NCBI GenBank assembly: GCA_020744425.1
Contig: JAGMUV010000002.1
Span: 4,694,501 to 4,758,500 of the forward strand
Length of the DNA: 64,000 nt
DNA from: Dactylonectria macrodidyma
Lineage: Eukaryota > Ascomycota > Sordariomycetes > Hypocreales > Nectriaceae
Direction: 5' to 3'
This document shows, one piece after another, positions 53,902 to 63,840 of the stretch. Under the pieces are notes generated by a model. It saw nothing but the letters and a program-made list of their open reading frames with translations, was not told where the DNA came from and made no database searches. The position numbers were made by a program, and so were the translations under genes. The first letter of the stretch is position 1, and every line of letters begins with the position of its first letter.

Positions 53902-56522
53902 TATGACTACCTCGCAGTCGCTATTCATGACTTCTCCTCTAACTCTTATTAAAGCTATTTCTTTTCCTGACGATTATCTCCCTCTAGAAGCTGAATACTA
54001 ATCTTATAATAAGTTAGTTATAGCAATTAATGCCTAGGCTATTATATAAGGCTATGCGTTTATTATATAAAAGTCAACTATAAAGACTAGTGGCTGCAAA
54101 ATCGTTACTTATACATACAATAAATCTTAAAAGCCTAAGGCTTCTATTAAAAAGGGAACCAAGCGCAAAACAATAATACAAAGCACTAGCTACTTATTCT
54201 TAATCTTAGCTAAGGAATCACTTAATAAAACTATATAGTCTTTACACCACTAGCCAGATGAACAATTCTTAAAGTATAATCATCTGTAAGGGTTGGTCTG
54301 TCAAGGTGTCACACAAGAGATCTGAAGGTAGGTATAGGGTGGTGTGTAAGCGTTCACTTGGCGAGTGCTCAGCTAGCCCTCGCCGAAGAGCTAGTCTAGC
54401 CTATGTCACGTGGCCTCTTATCTGATAAGACCACAGCTCCATCGGCCCTAACTCTTACATCATCCTCTAAGTTACTATCCATTAGCTCATCTAGTATATT
54501 ACTAATTAGATACCTTTAGTAAAGTAATACTATTAGAACTTATATTTACTAATATCTCCCCTAAAGATATTTAAACATTCTTATGCTAGTAAGATCCAGA
54601 TTCCTTAGTAATTAGAAAGGATATCTATAATCAGATTACTAAGCTAAAGGATAATATATATAAAGGTCAAAGCTCTATTTATACTTTAATTAACTAATTA
54701 GACTGTAAAGGGTTCTAGAGCTATATACGAATTAATAAGAATCAGCAGGTCATAGTAATCTTATTTACCTATCCTAATTCTATTTAATATCTTTAAGCTT
54801 ATTCTGACCTATTATTACTTAATTATATATATAAGACTAATAAATATCAGATACTACTTCTTAATATAGTTAGGGTTAATGCTTATTAGCAGTCCTTTTA
54901 TATTACATTTGCATTTCTTAGTAGCAAGTAAGAGGAAGATTATATCTAGGCCTTAAAGCAACTTCAATCTCTTTATAAAGCCTATAATACTAAGCTCCTA
55001 TCTATAGTCTTAATAGATCATTACCTTACCTATATAAATACAGTCATAATAGTCTTTCTATTAGTAGAACTATTACTTTACTTTTAGCATATAAATAAAG
55101 CAGTTCTAGCCTACTGCCTTCTAATCTTTATATTATAAGAGCATTTAGCTACTAGTATTATAATAAAGGTATTAGTAAAAAAAGGATCTAAACTGGATAG
55201 CTAAGCAGACTTCTATAATTCTTAGCATTCTATTATACAATTACTTACTAAAGCCATTTTTAATAAATATATAGTAGAATTTAAAAAAAAGTATCTTCTA
55301 AATCATATTAAAGAAGTTTTATACATTAAGAAGACCTAGCTTAAGCTATATAAAGAAAAGCTCATTAGAGCTTAAGTAGATTAGCATATGCATTTCAGTA
55401 ATACAGCTACTTCACATATTAAAAGCATTCATACACTATTAAAGTCATATCTAAAGATAAATAAGTTTAATCTTTTTAATATCTAGAGAACTATTAAGCA
55501 TACAGTTAAAAACCAATTATTAGAACTACAATTAACACAAGCCAGATAGCATACCCGAAAGCTGACAGAGCACTTAGATAGTACCCTATTTAATACTCTG
55601 CACAGCTGGATTTCCTATAAAGTAATAAAGAAGGTCAAAGAATAGCAGAAGCTATTAGAAAAGACTAATATGCCTATCTCCTCAGCCTATACAGAGACCT
55701 TTACCCAGTCATATAATCTGCCTTATATTCATAAAATTAAGTCATTATAAGACTAATATCAAGGCCTTTAGATAGATAACTTCTACTAATAGTAGCATCT
55801 TATCCGTAATAGAGCATAGCTATAACCAATTCTTAAGCTAAGTAGAGTTAAGTCAGGCATTCAGAATAGATCAACAATTGCACAGTCAAGCACCTAACAG
55901 GAGCTAAGTATATTTAAACAATTCGAGCCCAGGGCACCAAAATGCTCAAAGTGTCATACGATTAGTCATTTAAGGCGATCGAAAGCATGCCCTCTTTAGC
56001 AATAAGAGGCACTACTAGAATCTTCTAAGCCACATTTAGCTAAGCCATTGCCCATACCTCTAGCACTAGCCAGTTAGTCTTAAGAAGCTAAAGATGCCTT
56101 ATTCAATTAAAGACAAAAAGACTTAGTCAATAAGTCATTAGAGCCTTTAAGCAGCCAGGCTAATAAGATTTTAATCAGTCAGACTTAGGATACTATAGTA
56201 ATATAAAGTCTACTAAAACCCCCTATACTATCACCAGAGCCACTAGCATAAGACTTACCCTATTATGCCCCTAAGTCAATATATTAACAATATATTATAG
56301 CAAGGAGTGCTTAGTATAAAAAGCAGCCTATTAGAAGTATTAAAACAAACTAACTATATTAAAAAGCAATCAAACTACTATAATAATATAATAAAGAGCT
56401 ATATACTTAGTGCCTAGACTATAAGCAGATAGGTCAGCATTATCAGTTATCCAGACCTATTAGAGACTAGACTAAGGAAGAGATAATAGCATATATTAAT
56501 TAAGACTTTATAAAGACTAAAC
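53902..56522 (+). pseudogene. RIP-ruined MULE transposase (continues at 63538)
   Basis: One frame from the ATG at 53902 still aligns by eye to Hop-type transposases when stops are read through: the N-terminal block (NKLVIAINA, GYAFII, KSTIKTSGCKIVTYTYNKS), LAKESLNKTI, then after the solo LTR KGQSSIYTL, LLLLNYIYKTNKYQ, FAFLSSK, a zinc-knuckle-like CSKCHTISHLRRSKAC, and the C-terminal HELKQGNIYDSLSNFNALLNI on the far side of the gypsy element. Stops are nearly all TAG/TAA where the family has Gln or Trp, as expected from C-to-T changes at CpA on both strands. No functional product is possible. Confidence 0.85.
54285..54459. mobile_element. Solo LTR, 175 bp
   Basis: Starts TGTAAGGG and ends CTCTTACA, with a 5-bp duplication TCATC on each side (54280-54284 and 54460-54464). 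Its base composition is normal, in contrast to the AT-rich MULE around it, so it arrived after most of the decay or escaped it. It is the product of recombination between the LTRs of a small, probably Copia-like, element. Confidence 0.87.
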
Positions 56523-56976
56523 TGTGACGGTCAAGGTTCCCAACGTAGTAAACCGTAACCCGACTGGTTTATGTTGGCAGCTGAAACGGGGCGTAACGTA
56601 CTGAGCGTAGGGTGGCGAATCACGTCTGATAATGTCAAGAAGTATTCTTGAGTAATCAAATTGTATTGAAAGCTGGAGAGCTATCTGGACATAGGGAAGT
56701 GGGAATGAGTGAAGCTATATATACTATTCTGGTCTGCTTGGTCAATCGTGGCCGAACGTGCTCTTGTTCGACCATTTAAGGTTAAGGTTTCAATGGGAGC
56801 GATGGAGCGCGAGGAGCGTTGCTCCCTCGTTCCCATCGCTCCTGTCGCTCCATCGCTCCTTCCCTGATTCGCCCGTGAGGCTGACTCATCAGCCTCGCCG
56901 CTTGGTTCTCAAGGTCCAAGGGTTTTGCCACCCTTCGCCACTTGGTCCCTTGGACGCCTTAGCTTGGGTCGTGACA
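56523..56976 (-). repeat. Gypsy LTR (3' LTR of the element)
   Basis: 454 bp, TG...CA (TGTGACGG to TCGTGACA). CTATATATAC at 56715-56724 is a TATA-like core readable on both strands; on the plus strand it could drive the opposite-strand gene whose ATG lies 102 bp past this LTR. Confidence 0.93.
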
Positions 56977-57077
56977 CGATGTCTCCCTCCCAATGGTCTT
57001 GTCCTCAAGGCCGTAGCTCCCCACTTGTGTTGGTTCGTCAAATTTCCTTTCCTTCGTCCTGTCATCATGCTGACAGT

Positions 57078-57759
57078 ATGTCGGGCAGAGTCGTGAAACG
57101 TTCGACAGCGCGAAAAAATCGAGAAGTCGAAACTCTCGCAGAGTTCGTTGAAATTTTCGGTGTCGAAATGACGCCGTGTGCTTTTTGCGCCCGCACCGGG
57201 CGTCCCTGCATTGTTGGGCCGGGTTCCTCTCGTTGTTCTGAATGCGTGAAGGCTCATCAATCGTGTGAGCGCTCAGGTTCCGAGGCCGCGACTCATGGGT
57301 GTCCTTCCTTGGTTGCTTTTCTGGTGTTTGTGCTGACTCACCCTCCTAGTCCTTAGAATCGTTCGTGAGAAGAAAAAGTTGCGTCAACAGCGTTTGGACA
57401 CTCGAAACGAGTTGGCCGCCCTCCGTAGCTCCCTGGAGTTGTCACAAAAGATGGTCCAGGACACCCAGGCTCAAATTATGGCGGCTTTTGCGAAGCTGGA
57501 GCGGATTGAAAAAATGGAGGATCATTTGGAGGAGAAAGGTATTCCTGCGGCGGAGGCCATGGATGCGAGAGAGGTGGAAGATTTAGATGAATTGGATCGT
57601 CTTGAAACGGAGGAGCGTCAAGGTGCTGAGGCGGGTTTCCTGGATGCTGCTCAGCTTCCACCGGATGTGTTGGATACTATCGATTGGAATTCTTTGAGCT
57701 TTTCCGCTGGTTTCGACGCGGTGGTTGGTGAAAGTTCTTCAGCAAACGTTGGGCATTGA
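57078..57759 (+). CDS. Opposite-strand retrotransposon gene: Cys-rich, coiled-coil protein
   Basis: 207-aa protein, antisense to gag-pol. Exon 1 is 57078-57298, intron 57299-57356 (58 nt, GTGTCC...TTAG with CTGAC branch, phase 2), exon 2 57357-57759. The N-terminus is basic (MSGRVVKRSTARKN), then a cysteine cluster CAFCARTGRPC...CSECVKAHQSC (C-x2-C-x6-C-x9-C-x2-C-x6-C) that resembles, but is not, a Zn2Cys6 cluster. Exon 2 is a long charged coiled coil (LRSSLELSQKMVQ... EKMEDHLEEKG) with an acidic tail. Its last 83 bp overlap the 3' end of pol tail to tail. I recall similar small proteins beside fungal gypsy polyproteins but know no function; a DNA- or RNA-binding regulator of the element is a guess. 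Confidence 0.75.
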
Positions 57760-60700
57760 TGAGGTGTTTGGCTGGTTCCCAGGTATTTTCGGCGTCGGTG
57801 TACCCTTTCCACTTGACCAGGTATTCCAATCGATTTCCCTTTTCCTCGTTTCTTCTTGCTTTGAGGATTTTCTCTGGCTCGTATTCTCGTTCGTCTTCAA
57901 CTTCCATATCGTCGTCGTAGCCTGTGTCGACTTTGATTGTTCCTTCCGCTGATTCGAGTAATGAAATGTTAAAGACTGGATGGAGCTTGACCTTCGGTGG
58001 TAAGTCCAATTTGTAGGTGCTGTCTGAGAGCTTCTTGAGAATTTTGAATGGTCCGAGGTATTTGAAGTCGAGTTTTTTACTTGGGCGCTTTGTCTCGATG
58101 TTTTTTGTGGATAGGTAGACCATGTCTCCCTCCGAAAAAGTCGGTCCTTCCGATCTTTTCTGGTCGTAGTAGCGCTTCATTCGTTCTCGTACGAACTCGA
58201 GTTCCGTCCTCAGTTCCGTGTGTAGTTCTCTCAACTTGTCCGCTTCGAGGATTGCTTTGACGTTTTGGATTCCATCGTATGAGTCTCTATACGGGTCTGG
58301 TGTGTAACCAAATAACGCGTAAGCTGGTGTGGTCTTGATGCTTTCTTGGAGTGAGGTGTTGTAAGCGAACTGAGCCATAGGCAGCAGTTTTGCCCAATTG
58401 TTCTGCTCGTAGTTGATGTAACATCGTAGGTATGTTTCCACAATCTGGTTGACTCGTTCCGTCTGTCCATCTACCTGGGGTCGGTAGGCCGTTGACATTC
58501 GTGGGTGCAGTCCTAGTTGAGCCATGAGGCCTTTCCAGAACTTAGAATCCAATGTTGATCCTCTGTCAGAGATGATCTCGTCAGGCATTCCGTGTACGCT
58601 AACAATATTTCGCATGAATATGTAGGCAAGCTGTTCGGAATCCGTCTGTTCGTTGAATGGTAGAAAATAGGAAAACTTCGTTAATCGGTCAACGATTACG
58701 AGTATGCTGTCGTAGTGTACTCCTGTAGCGGGGTCTTCTGAAATCGGTAGTTTGGTAATAAAATCCATAGTGATCGATTGCCAAGGTCGCTCTGCGACTT
58801 CCAATGGCTTGAGCTTGCCGTAGGGCTTATGCCGTCGTGCTTTGGTGCGTGCACACAAGTCACATCGTTGTAGTACCGTCTGCACCACGTTTTTCATTTT
58901 CGGGAATTCATAGGTTCGTTTGAGTCGTTCCATCATCTTGGCTATTCTGGGATGTCCGTGCAGTCTGTGTTCATGGATGTGTTTGACCAGAGCTTCTTGA
59001 AGGTGTGTTGGTACTTGCATTTTCCCCGTTTTTTCTTCTTCTGCAATGTCCTGGTTGTGTTCGTAAATCCCATGGAACAGTTGTTCTTCCGTGATTTTGT
59101 CGATAAAAGCGATTCTTCGAGTTTCCATGAGTTTTGCCTGCTGGATGTAGGCTACTTGTCGTTGTTCATAGTGACCTTCTGGCGTCTGGTGCAGGATTTG
59201 ATCTTGCACAATGGTTTGTTCTGTCTTGAAGTCACTTCGTCGGCTGATAGCGTCAGCTCGTCCGTTCTCTGATCCTTTCCTGTGGATGATGGCATAGTCG
59301 AATTCAGAGAGGTATTCAGCGTATCTGAGTTGCCTTCCGCTGAGTTTTTGTGTCGTTGCAAAATGGGATATGTTCTTGTGGTCTGTGTAGACCTTGACCT
59401 TGTGCTGACTTCCTAGGAGATAGTGTCGAAATTCCTTAAAAGCATTGACAATTGCAAGAAATTCTTTGTCGTAGATAGGATAGTTGAGCTCGGCTCCGTG
59501 TAGTTTTCGTGAATAGAAGGCTATTGGATGTAGCTTGCCATTTCCATCTCGTTGTCCAACTTGGGCCCCTAATGCGTAGTCTGACGCATCAGTCTCTAAT
59601 TCGACTTCTTTGGCGGGGTCGAATGTGGCTAGAACGGGTTCTTTCAGGATTGCCTCCTTGAGTGCTTGGAACGCTTCTTCTGCCTTTTGGGTCCAGATGA
59701 ATCTTGTCTCCTTCTTTGTAAGTTCAGTCAACGGTATTGCGATTTTCCCAAAATTGCGTATAAACCTTCGGTAGTAGTTTGCGAATCCTATGAAGGATTG
59801 TACTTCCTTAAGGTTCTTCGGTCGTGGCCAATCTCTGACGGCCGCTATCTTCTTGGGGTCCATCCGAATTTCGTTCGGGCTGATGATGTGTCCCAAGAAT
59901 TCTACTTCGTGTGTGTGGAATATGCTTTTCTCGGGTTCGACGAGTAGGTTTGCATCTTGGAGTGCCTTGAGAACTTTATGGACGTGTTCCGTGTGTTCTT
60001 CTTCCGTTTCTGAAAAGATTAGGATGTCGTCCAGATAGCATACCACAAAGTCGTCGAGATGTTCTCTCAGCACGTGGTTGATCATTCGCTGAAATGCCGC
60101 TGGTGCGTTTGTCAAGCCAAACGGCATGACTGCGTATTCAAACAGTCCGAATTTCGTTCGAAATGCTGTTTTCCATTCATCTCCTTCCTTGATACGGATA
60201 AGGTTGTAAGCTCCCTTGAGATCTAGAGCTGTAAACCATTTCTTGTTGTGCAGTCTGTCTCGTAGCTCTGTGACTAGGGGCAACGGCGTTCGATCCTTGA
60301 GGGTAATGTCGTTGAGTTGCCGATAGTCGATAACGAGTCTGAGTTTTCCATTCTTCTTGGGCACAAACATGACTGGGTATCCTGCCGAGGACTTGGAGAT
60401 TCGGATGTATCCTTTCCTCAGCATGTCTTGGAGGTATTCCTTCAGCGTTCGTAGCTCCACTTCGTTGAGGTTGTAGATGGGATAGAACTTTGGTTTTGTT
60501 CCAACTTTTAGTTCTATTTCGAGGTCCCATTCGCTGTGTTCTGGTAGTCCGGTTTCCAGTTCTTCTTCAAACAGCTTCTGATAGATGCGGTACTGCAAGG
60601 GTACGTTCTTGAGCCTTTCTTGTTTGTTGGTTGGTGTATGTCCTCCTTCGAAAGCTTTCTTCTGAAGCTCGAGGACTTCATCCATTTGCTTGAGTTTGCG

Positions 60701-61537
60701 TTTGACGAAAGCAATGGTTCTTCTAGTGCGGTTTGCTTCTTTTCTCGCACTGATATGTCGTGTCCCTTTGGGTGGTGAGGGGGTTCCTTCCTCATGCCAT
60801 CCTTCTCCGTCGTCATCGGTAGAAGGTTGAGATCTCAATTCATCGTCTGACTCGTCGTCATCGTTGGAGAGTGCGTCGTTCCATTGCCGCACCTGGCCAG
60901 TTCTCCAATCAATCCATGGGTTGTACTTGTACAGCCATTTGTAACCTAGGACCAAATCGTGGCTCATGGCAATCACATCGAACGTGATTCCTTGATTTCT
61001 TTCGTCGATTTGGACTTTGAGGTGATCAATCTCTCGGTCTACTCGTCCTCCATTCGAGGTGAACGGTTGTCCCTCCAGGTTCTCGGCTCTGTACGGTCTC
61101 TTCTTGTACTTCCATCTGAGTCCAAGTTCGTTGACCACTTCGGGGTCCATGTAGTTCTCTTCTGCACCGCTGTCTACCAAAGCGTTATACTCCTTTCCGC
61201 GTATTCGTACTGAGAGGTTGAACGACTTCTGTCGCTGTCCGGGTTTTCCTGCACTTCTGAGTGCCCTTGTAGGGAGTTCTTCCCTAATTTCGCCCGCCTG
61301 CGGCCCTCCTACAGGTGGCGTTCGTCGTTTGGGTTCCCGAGTGTTGCATTGTCTCTCGATAGTCGTCGTCGTTCTTGTCGAGACTTCCTGCTCTCCCCTC
61401 GCAGGGTTCGTTCCGTGAGGAATCGAGATTCTTTGCTTGTGACTTCTTCCGTGTCCGACAGATATTCTGAATCTTGTTCGGACTGTCCCTTGGAGTTGTT
61501 TTCGGGGTGTTCTTGTTCGCACTCCTGGCTCCTCCAC
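57677..61537 (-). CDS. Gypsy Pol polyprotein (PR-RT-RH-INT-chromodomain)
   Basis: Open frame of 1,286 codons in the -1 frame relative to gag, overlapping it by 229 nt, so it is probably made as Gag-Pol by ribosomal slippage near 61327-61333. In order: aspartic protease motif LVDSGAEENYMD (residue about 118); reverse transcriptase with YLDDIL at residue 501; RNase H (TDASDYALGAQ, YSRKLHGAELNYPIYDKE); integrase zinc finger H...H...CDLCART; DDE core with MDF, SDRGS and QTERVNQ (about 920-1025); and a C-terminal chromodomain (EYLVKWKGYTDAENTWEP) that targets insertion to particular chromatin. No stops or shifts. The first 70 codons of the frame precede the slip site and are probably not translated. 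Confidence 0.95.
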   Translation of the reverse strand: MEEPGVRTRTPRKQLQGTVRTRFRISVGHGRSHKQRISIPHGTNPARGEQEVSTRTTTTIERQCNTREPKRRTPPVGGPQAGEIREELPTRALRSAGKPGQRQKSFNLSVRIRGKEYNALVDSGAEENYMDPEVVNELGLRWKYKKRPYRAENLEGQPFTSNGGRVDREIDHLKVQIDERNQGITFDVIAMSHDLVLGYKWLYKYNPWIDWRTGQVRQWNDALSNDDDESDDELRSQPSTDDDGEGWHEEGTPSPPKGTRHISARKEANRTRRTIAFVKRKLKQMDEVLELQKKAFEGGHTPTNKQERLKNVPLQYRIYQKLFEEELETGLPEHSEWDLEIELKVGTKPKFYPIYNLNEVELRTLKEYLQDMLRKGYIRISKSSAGYPVMFVPKKNGKLRLVIDYRQLNDITLKDRTPLPLVTELRDRLHNKKWFTALDLKGAYNLIRIKEGDEWKTAFRTKFGLFEYAVMPFGLTNAPAAFQRMINHVLREHLDDFVVCYLDDILIFSETEEEHTEHVHKVLKALQDANLLVEPEKSIFHTHEVEFLGHIISPNEIRMDPKKIAAVRDWPRPKNLKEVQSFIGFANYYRRFIRNFGKIAIPLTELTKKETRFIWTQKAEEAFQALKEAILKEPVLATFDPAKEVELETDASDYALGAQVGQRDGNGKLHPIAFYSRKLHGAELNYPIYDKEFLAIVNAFKEFRHYLLGSQHKVKVYTDHKNISHFATTQKLSGRQLRYAEYLSEFDYAIIHRKGSENGRADAISRRSDFKTEQTIVQDQILHQTPEGHYEQRQVAYIQQAKLMETRRIAFIDKITEEQLFHGIYEHNQDIAEEEKTGKMQVPTHLQEALVKHIHEHRLHGHPRIAKMMERLKRTYEFPKMKNVVQTVLQRCDLCARTKARRHKPYGKLKPLEVAERPWQSITMDFITKLPISEDPATGVHYDSILVIVDRLTKFSYFLPFNEQTDSEQLAYIFMRNIVSVHGMPDEIISDRGSTLDSKFWKGLMAQLGLHPRMSTAYRPQVDGQTERVNQIVETYLRCYINYEQNNWAKLLPMAQFAYNTSLQESIKTTPAYALFGYTPDPYRDSYDGIQNVKAILEADKLRELHTELRTELEFVRERMKRYYDQKRSEGPTFSEGDMVYLSTKNIETKRPSKKLDFKYLGPFKILKKLSDSTYKLDLPPKVKLHPVFNISLLESAEGTIKVDTGYDDDMEVEDEREYEPEKILKARRNEEKGNRLEYLVKWKGYTDAENTWEPAKHLINAQRLLKNFHQPPRRNQRKSSKNSNR

Positions 61538-63015
61538 GGCAGTCGTTGCTCGTAGAGATCAGGGTCGTTTCCTTCGTCACTAGTTTCAGGATATTCCTCC
61601 GCTGGAGTCCTTCGTACCATGGCCACCGTACGTGTTCGTGAAGACTCGAGTTCCTTGGTAGGTTTCGGGAAGATAGCATTGACTACTTTTTCGTCCAAGT
61701 GGTCGATGCACTTGTCGTCATAGCAATGTATCCATCCGAGATTCTTGTGATCAGGCTTGGTCGTTCTAATTGCTCGAGTTGCCTCTTCGTCGTCCTGGTT
61801 TTGGACTATGTTAACCTGTTTCTTGCCTTGGCTCCTTGGCTTCTTCGCCTGTTCGCAGTTAGACGAATAATGCCCATACTCGCCGCAATTGTAGCATTTG
61901 ATCTTGCTGATGTCTCTCGGTCTCCTCTCTCTTCCTTTCTGAACGTTCCCCATATTCATGGGTCCGGGTTCAGTGCCGTGAGAGGTGTCAGGCTGTCTCT
62001 TTTGTCCCTGGTTGGACTGGTTCTTAGCCTTGTATTGAGGGTAGTTGTAGTTCCCCTTCTTTTCCTGGCGTCTCGCGAAGTTTCGATTGTCGATCTTGAC
62101 TGCCGTTTCCATGTAGTTATCCAATGTCATCATAGCCTTGTCAATCTTGCAGAGTTCGTCCTTGACATCTTCCTTGAGGCCTCGATAGAACCTATCCTTG
62201 AAGTATGTCTCATCCCAAGGTATTCTGGAGGCTACCTGAAGGAAGTTGGCGACATATTCGGATGCAGCTTTTGTTTGCTTCAGTCTCATCAGTCGATCAG
62301 TGGCCGCCTGTACTTCATCTACTTCCCCGAAGACCTTTTTCATCCTATCTTCGAATGTGTCGTAGTCTCGAAAGATTGTCATGGTCACATCGCTCGGGCT
62401 TCCTCGTACGTAATCGCTGAGGAATGGCTCGAACCATCCTAGCGCGCTTCCGGTGAGGCAGCTTCCTGCGAACTTGACACGGTTTTCGTGCTTGAAGAAT
62501 TGCGTGGGGTAGTAGTGAAAGTAGGTGCGTAGCTCCGTCAGGAATGTTTTGAGCTTCTTCTGGTCTCCGTCAAACTTGGTTGGTTTGTGAGGCTTGATGA
62601 TTTCTCCGAGATCTTTCCCTCCATTGGCCTGGTTGGCAAGACTTTCGATGGTGTTGATTTGTTCGTTCCTGTGTCGGTTCCGTTCTTCATAGGTTCCGAC
62701 GAGCTTGTCGACCTGTTCCTGCAGGGTCTTGTTATTGTTCCGGAGCCTCTCGGTTTCTTCCGCCTGCTGTGCCTTGCTAAGCTCGAATTGGGCGAGGTTT
62801 CTTTCCTCGATCTGCTTCATTCTTTCAATGGCTCCGTGCTGACTTTCGACCACCGCCATGAGGCTCTTGACACGTTCATGTAAGACTCGGATTCTTTTGT
62901 CATCGTCTTCATCCGAATCAGACATTCGGACAATGTCTTCTTCATGGTCCTTCGGTGGGGAGTCCTGAGGCTGCATTCCCTTGGAGGATTCTCCAGTAGT
63001 ACCTTTGGCAGGCAT
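61309..63015 (-). CDS. Gypsy Gag protein
   Basis: 568 aa from ATG 63015, 63 nt inside the 5' LTR. The N-terminus is a charged coiled coil (about residues 40-120), then the retrotransposon capsid region (KPTKFDGDQKKLKTFLTELRTYF; FVANFLQVASRIPW-like helices), and a single zinc knuckle CYNCGEYGHYSSNC (C-x2-C-x4-H-x4-C, about residue 373) that packages element RNA. The C-terminal 150 residues are acidic and disordered. Ends at 61309, 18 nt beyond the slip heptamer. Intact. Confidence 0.93.
   Translation of the reverse strand: MPAKGTTGESSKGMQPQDSPPKDHEEDIVRMSDSDEDDDKRIRVLHERVKSLMAVVESQHGAIERMKQIEERNLAQFELSKAQQAEETERLRNNNKTLQEQVDKLVGTYEERNRHRNEQINTIESLANQANGGKDLGEIIKPHKPTKFDGDQKKLKTFLTELRTYFHYYPTQFFKHENRVKFAGSCLTGSALGWFEPFLSDYVRGSPSDVTMTIFRDYDTFEDRMKKVFGEVDEVQAATDRLMRLKQTKAASEYVANFLQVASRIPWDETYFKDRFYRGLKEDVKDELCKIDKAMMTLDNYMETAVKIDNRNFARRQEKKGNYNYPQYKAKNQSNQGQKRQPDTSHGTEPGPMNMGNVQKGRERRPRDISKIKCYNCGEYGHYSSNCEQAKKPRSQGKKQVNIVQNQDDEEATRAIRTTKPDHKNLGWIHCYDDKCIDHLDEKVVNAIFPKPTKELESSRTRTVAMVRRTPAEEYPETSDEGNDPDLYEQRLPWRSQECEQEHPENNSKGQSEQDSEYLSDTEEVTSKESRFLTERTLRGESRKSRQERRRLSRDNATLGNPNDERHL
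61327..61333 (-). other. Probable -1 ribosomal frameshift site CCCAAAC
   Basis: On the minus strand the heptamer C CCA AAC is in phase with gag codons (AAC CCA AAC) and fits the X XXY YYZ rule. Slipping back one base enters the open pol frame directly upstream of RRTPPVGG. A small hairpin AGGGA-AGAAC-TCCCT and GC-rich pairing lie downstream. Confidence 0.65.
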
Positions 63016-63078
63016 ATTGTCGAGACTTCGTTATTGCTCAGCGTGACGCGGCGTACAACTGAACAAGAGCTTTCAACG

Positions 63079-63532
63079 TGTGACGGTCAAGGTTCCCAAC
63101 GTAGTAAACCGTAACCCGACTGGTTTATGTTGGCAGCTGAAACGGGGCGTAACGTACTGAGCGTAGGGTGGCGAATCACGTCTGATAATGTCAAGAAGTA
63201 TTCTTGAGTAATCAAATTGTATTGAAAGCTGGAGAGCTATCTGGACATAGGGAAGTGGGAATGAGTGAAGCTATATATACTATTCTGGTCTGCTTGGTCA
63301 ATCGTGGCCGAACGTGCTCTTGTTCGACCATTTAAGGTTAAGGTTTCAATGGGAGCGATGGAGCGCGAGGAGCGTTGCTCCCTCGTTCCCATCGCTCCTG
63401 TCGCTCCATCGCTCCTTCCCTGATTCGCCCGTGAGGCTGACTCATCAGCCTCGCCGCTTGGTTCTCAAGGTCCAAGGGTTTTGCCACCCTTCGCCACTTG
63501 GTCCCTTGGACGCCTTAGCTTGGGTCGTGACA
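63079..63532 (-). repeat. Gypsy LTR (5' LTR of the element)
   Basis: 454 bp, no difference from the LTR at 56523-56976 found on line-by-line reading. Confidence 0.93.
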
Positions 63533-63537
63533 TAAAC

Positions 63538-63725
63538 GCATCAACGCTCAGGTAGAAAGTCAGGTAAAAAATAATCCTAAGGAAGCCACCCGGCATAGTA
63601 TAATAGAGGTTTAGCAATAAGCTGAAGAGGATACACGAGCTCAAGCAAGGCAATATATATGATAGTCTTTCTAATTTCAATGCTTTACTGAATATTATGA
63701 CTTATATCTATTGTTTAATCCTGAT
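63538..63725 (+). pseudogene. 3' remnant of the RIP-ruined MULE transposase
   Basis: Continuation of the frame broken by the gypsy insertion (HELKQGNIYDSLSNFNALLNI), with in-frame TAG/TAA codons, ending just before the right terminal repeat. Confidence 0.8.
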
Positions 63726-63840
63726 GCTGAACGCATTAACAGCTCTGACCAATGAATGATGTTTTGACCCACAAAAACGCTATCGCAGCGCCCGGGCGCC
63801 GATTCTATTGCGGCGCCTGGGCGCCGTTCCAGTGGGAGCC
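63726..63840 (-). repeat. Hop-like MULE terminal inverted repeat, right
   Basis: Inverted copy of 53710-53824; followed directly by the target duplication CACGAGCAC. Confidence 0.9.

Larger units (their letters stand above)
56523..63532 (-). mobile_element. Full-length Ty3/gypsy LTR retrotransposon (chromovirus)
   Basis: 7,010 bp, oriented right to left, with two 454-bp LTRs that look identical and a 5-bp duplication TAAAC (56518-56522 and 63533-63537). Gene order on the minus strand is gag, then protease-RT-RNase H-integrase-chromodomain. A purine tract lies just inside the 3' LTR (minus strand of 56982-56991). No TGG-type tRNA primer site follows the 5' LTR. An extra gene runs on the plus strand. 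Identical LTRs imply very recent insertion. Confidence 0.95.
53710..63840 (+). mobile_element. Decayed Hop-like MULE carrying nested retroelements
   Basis: 10,131 bp between terminal inverted repeats of 102 perfect bp (115 bp with two mismatches) starting GGCTCCCACTGG, flanked by a 9-bp duplication CACGAGCAC (53701-53709 and 63841-63849). Without its nested insertions it is about 2.9 kb. The transposase region is very AT-rich and full of TAA/TAG codons. It was inserted into the last exon of the host gene. Confidence 0.92.

Noticed and set aside
58952..59272. Plus-strand frames opposite pol and gag (for example 58952-59272 and 61699-62442)
   Set aside because: They are low-information shadows of intact pol and gag. 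Only the 57078-57759 gene has its own intron, Cys cluster and coiled coil.
63061..63325. 10-nt complement (GAACAAGAGC) between the leader and the LTR, suggesting Tf1-like self-priming
   Set aside because: The complementary stretch in the LTR lies upstream of the TATA-like core, not at the RNA 5' end, and the leader copy is 8 nt away from the LTR edge. A 10-nt match in this space could arise by chance.
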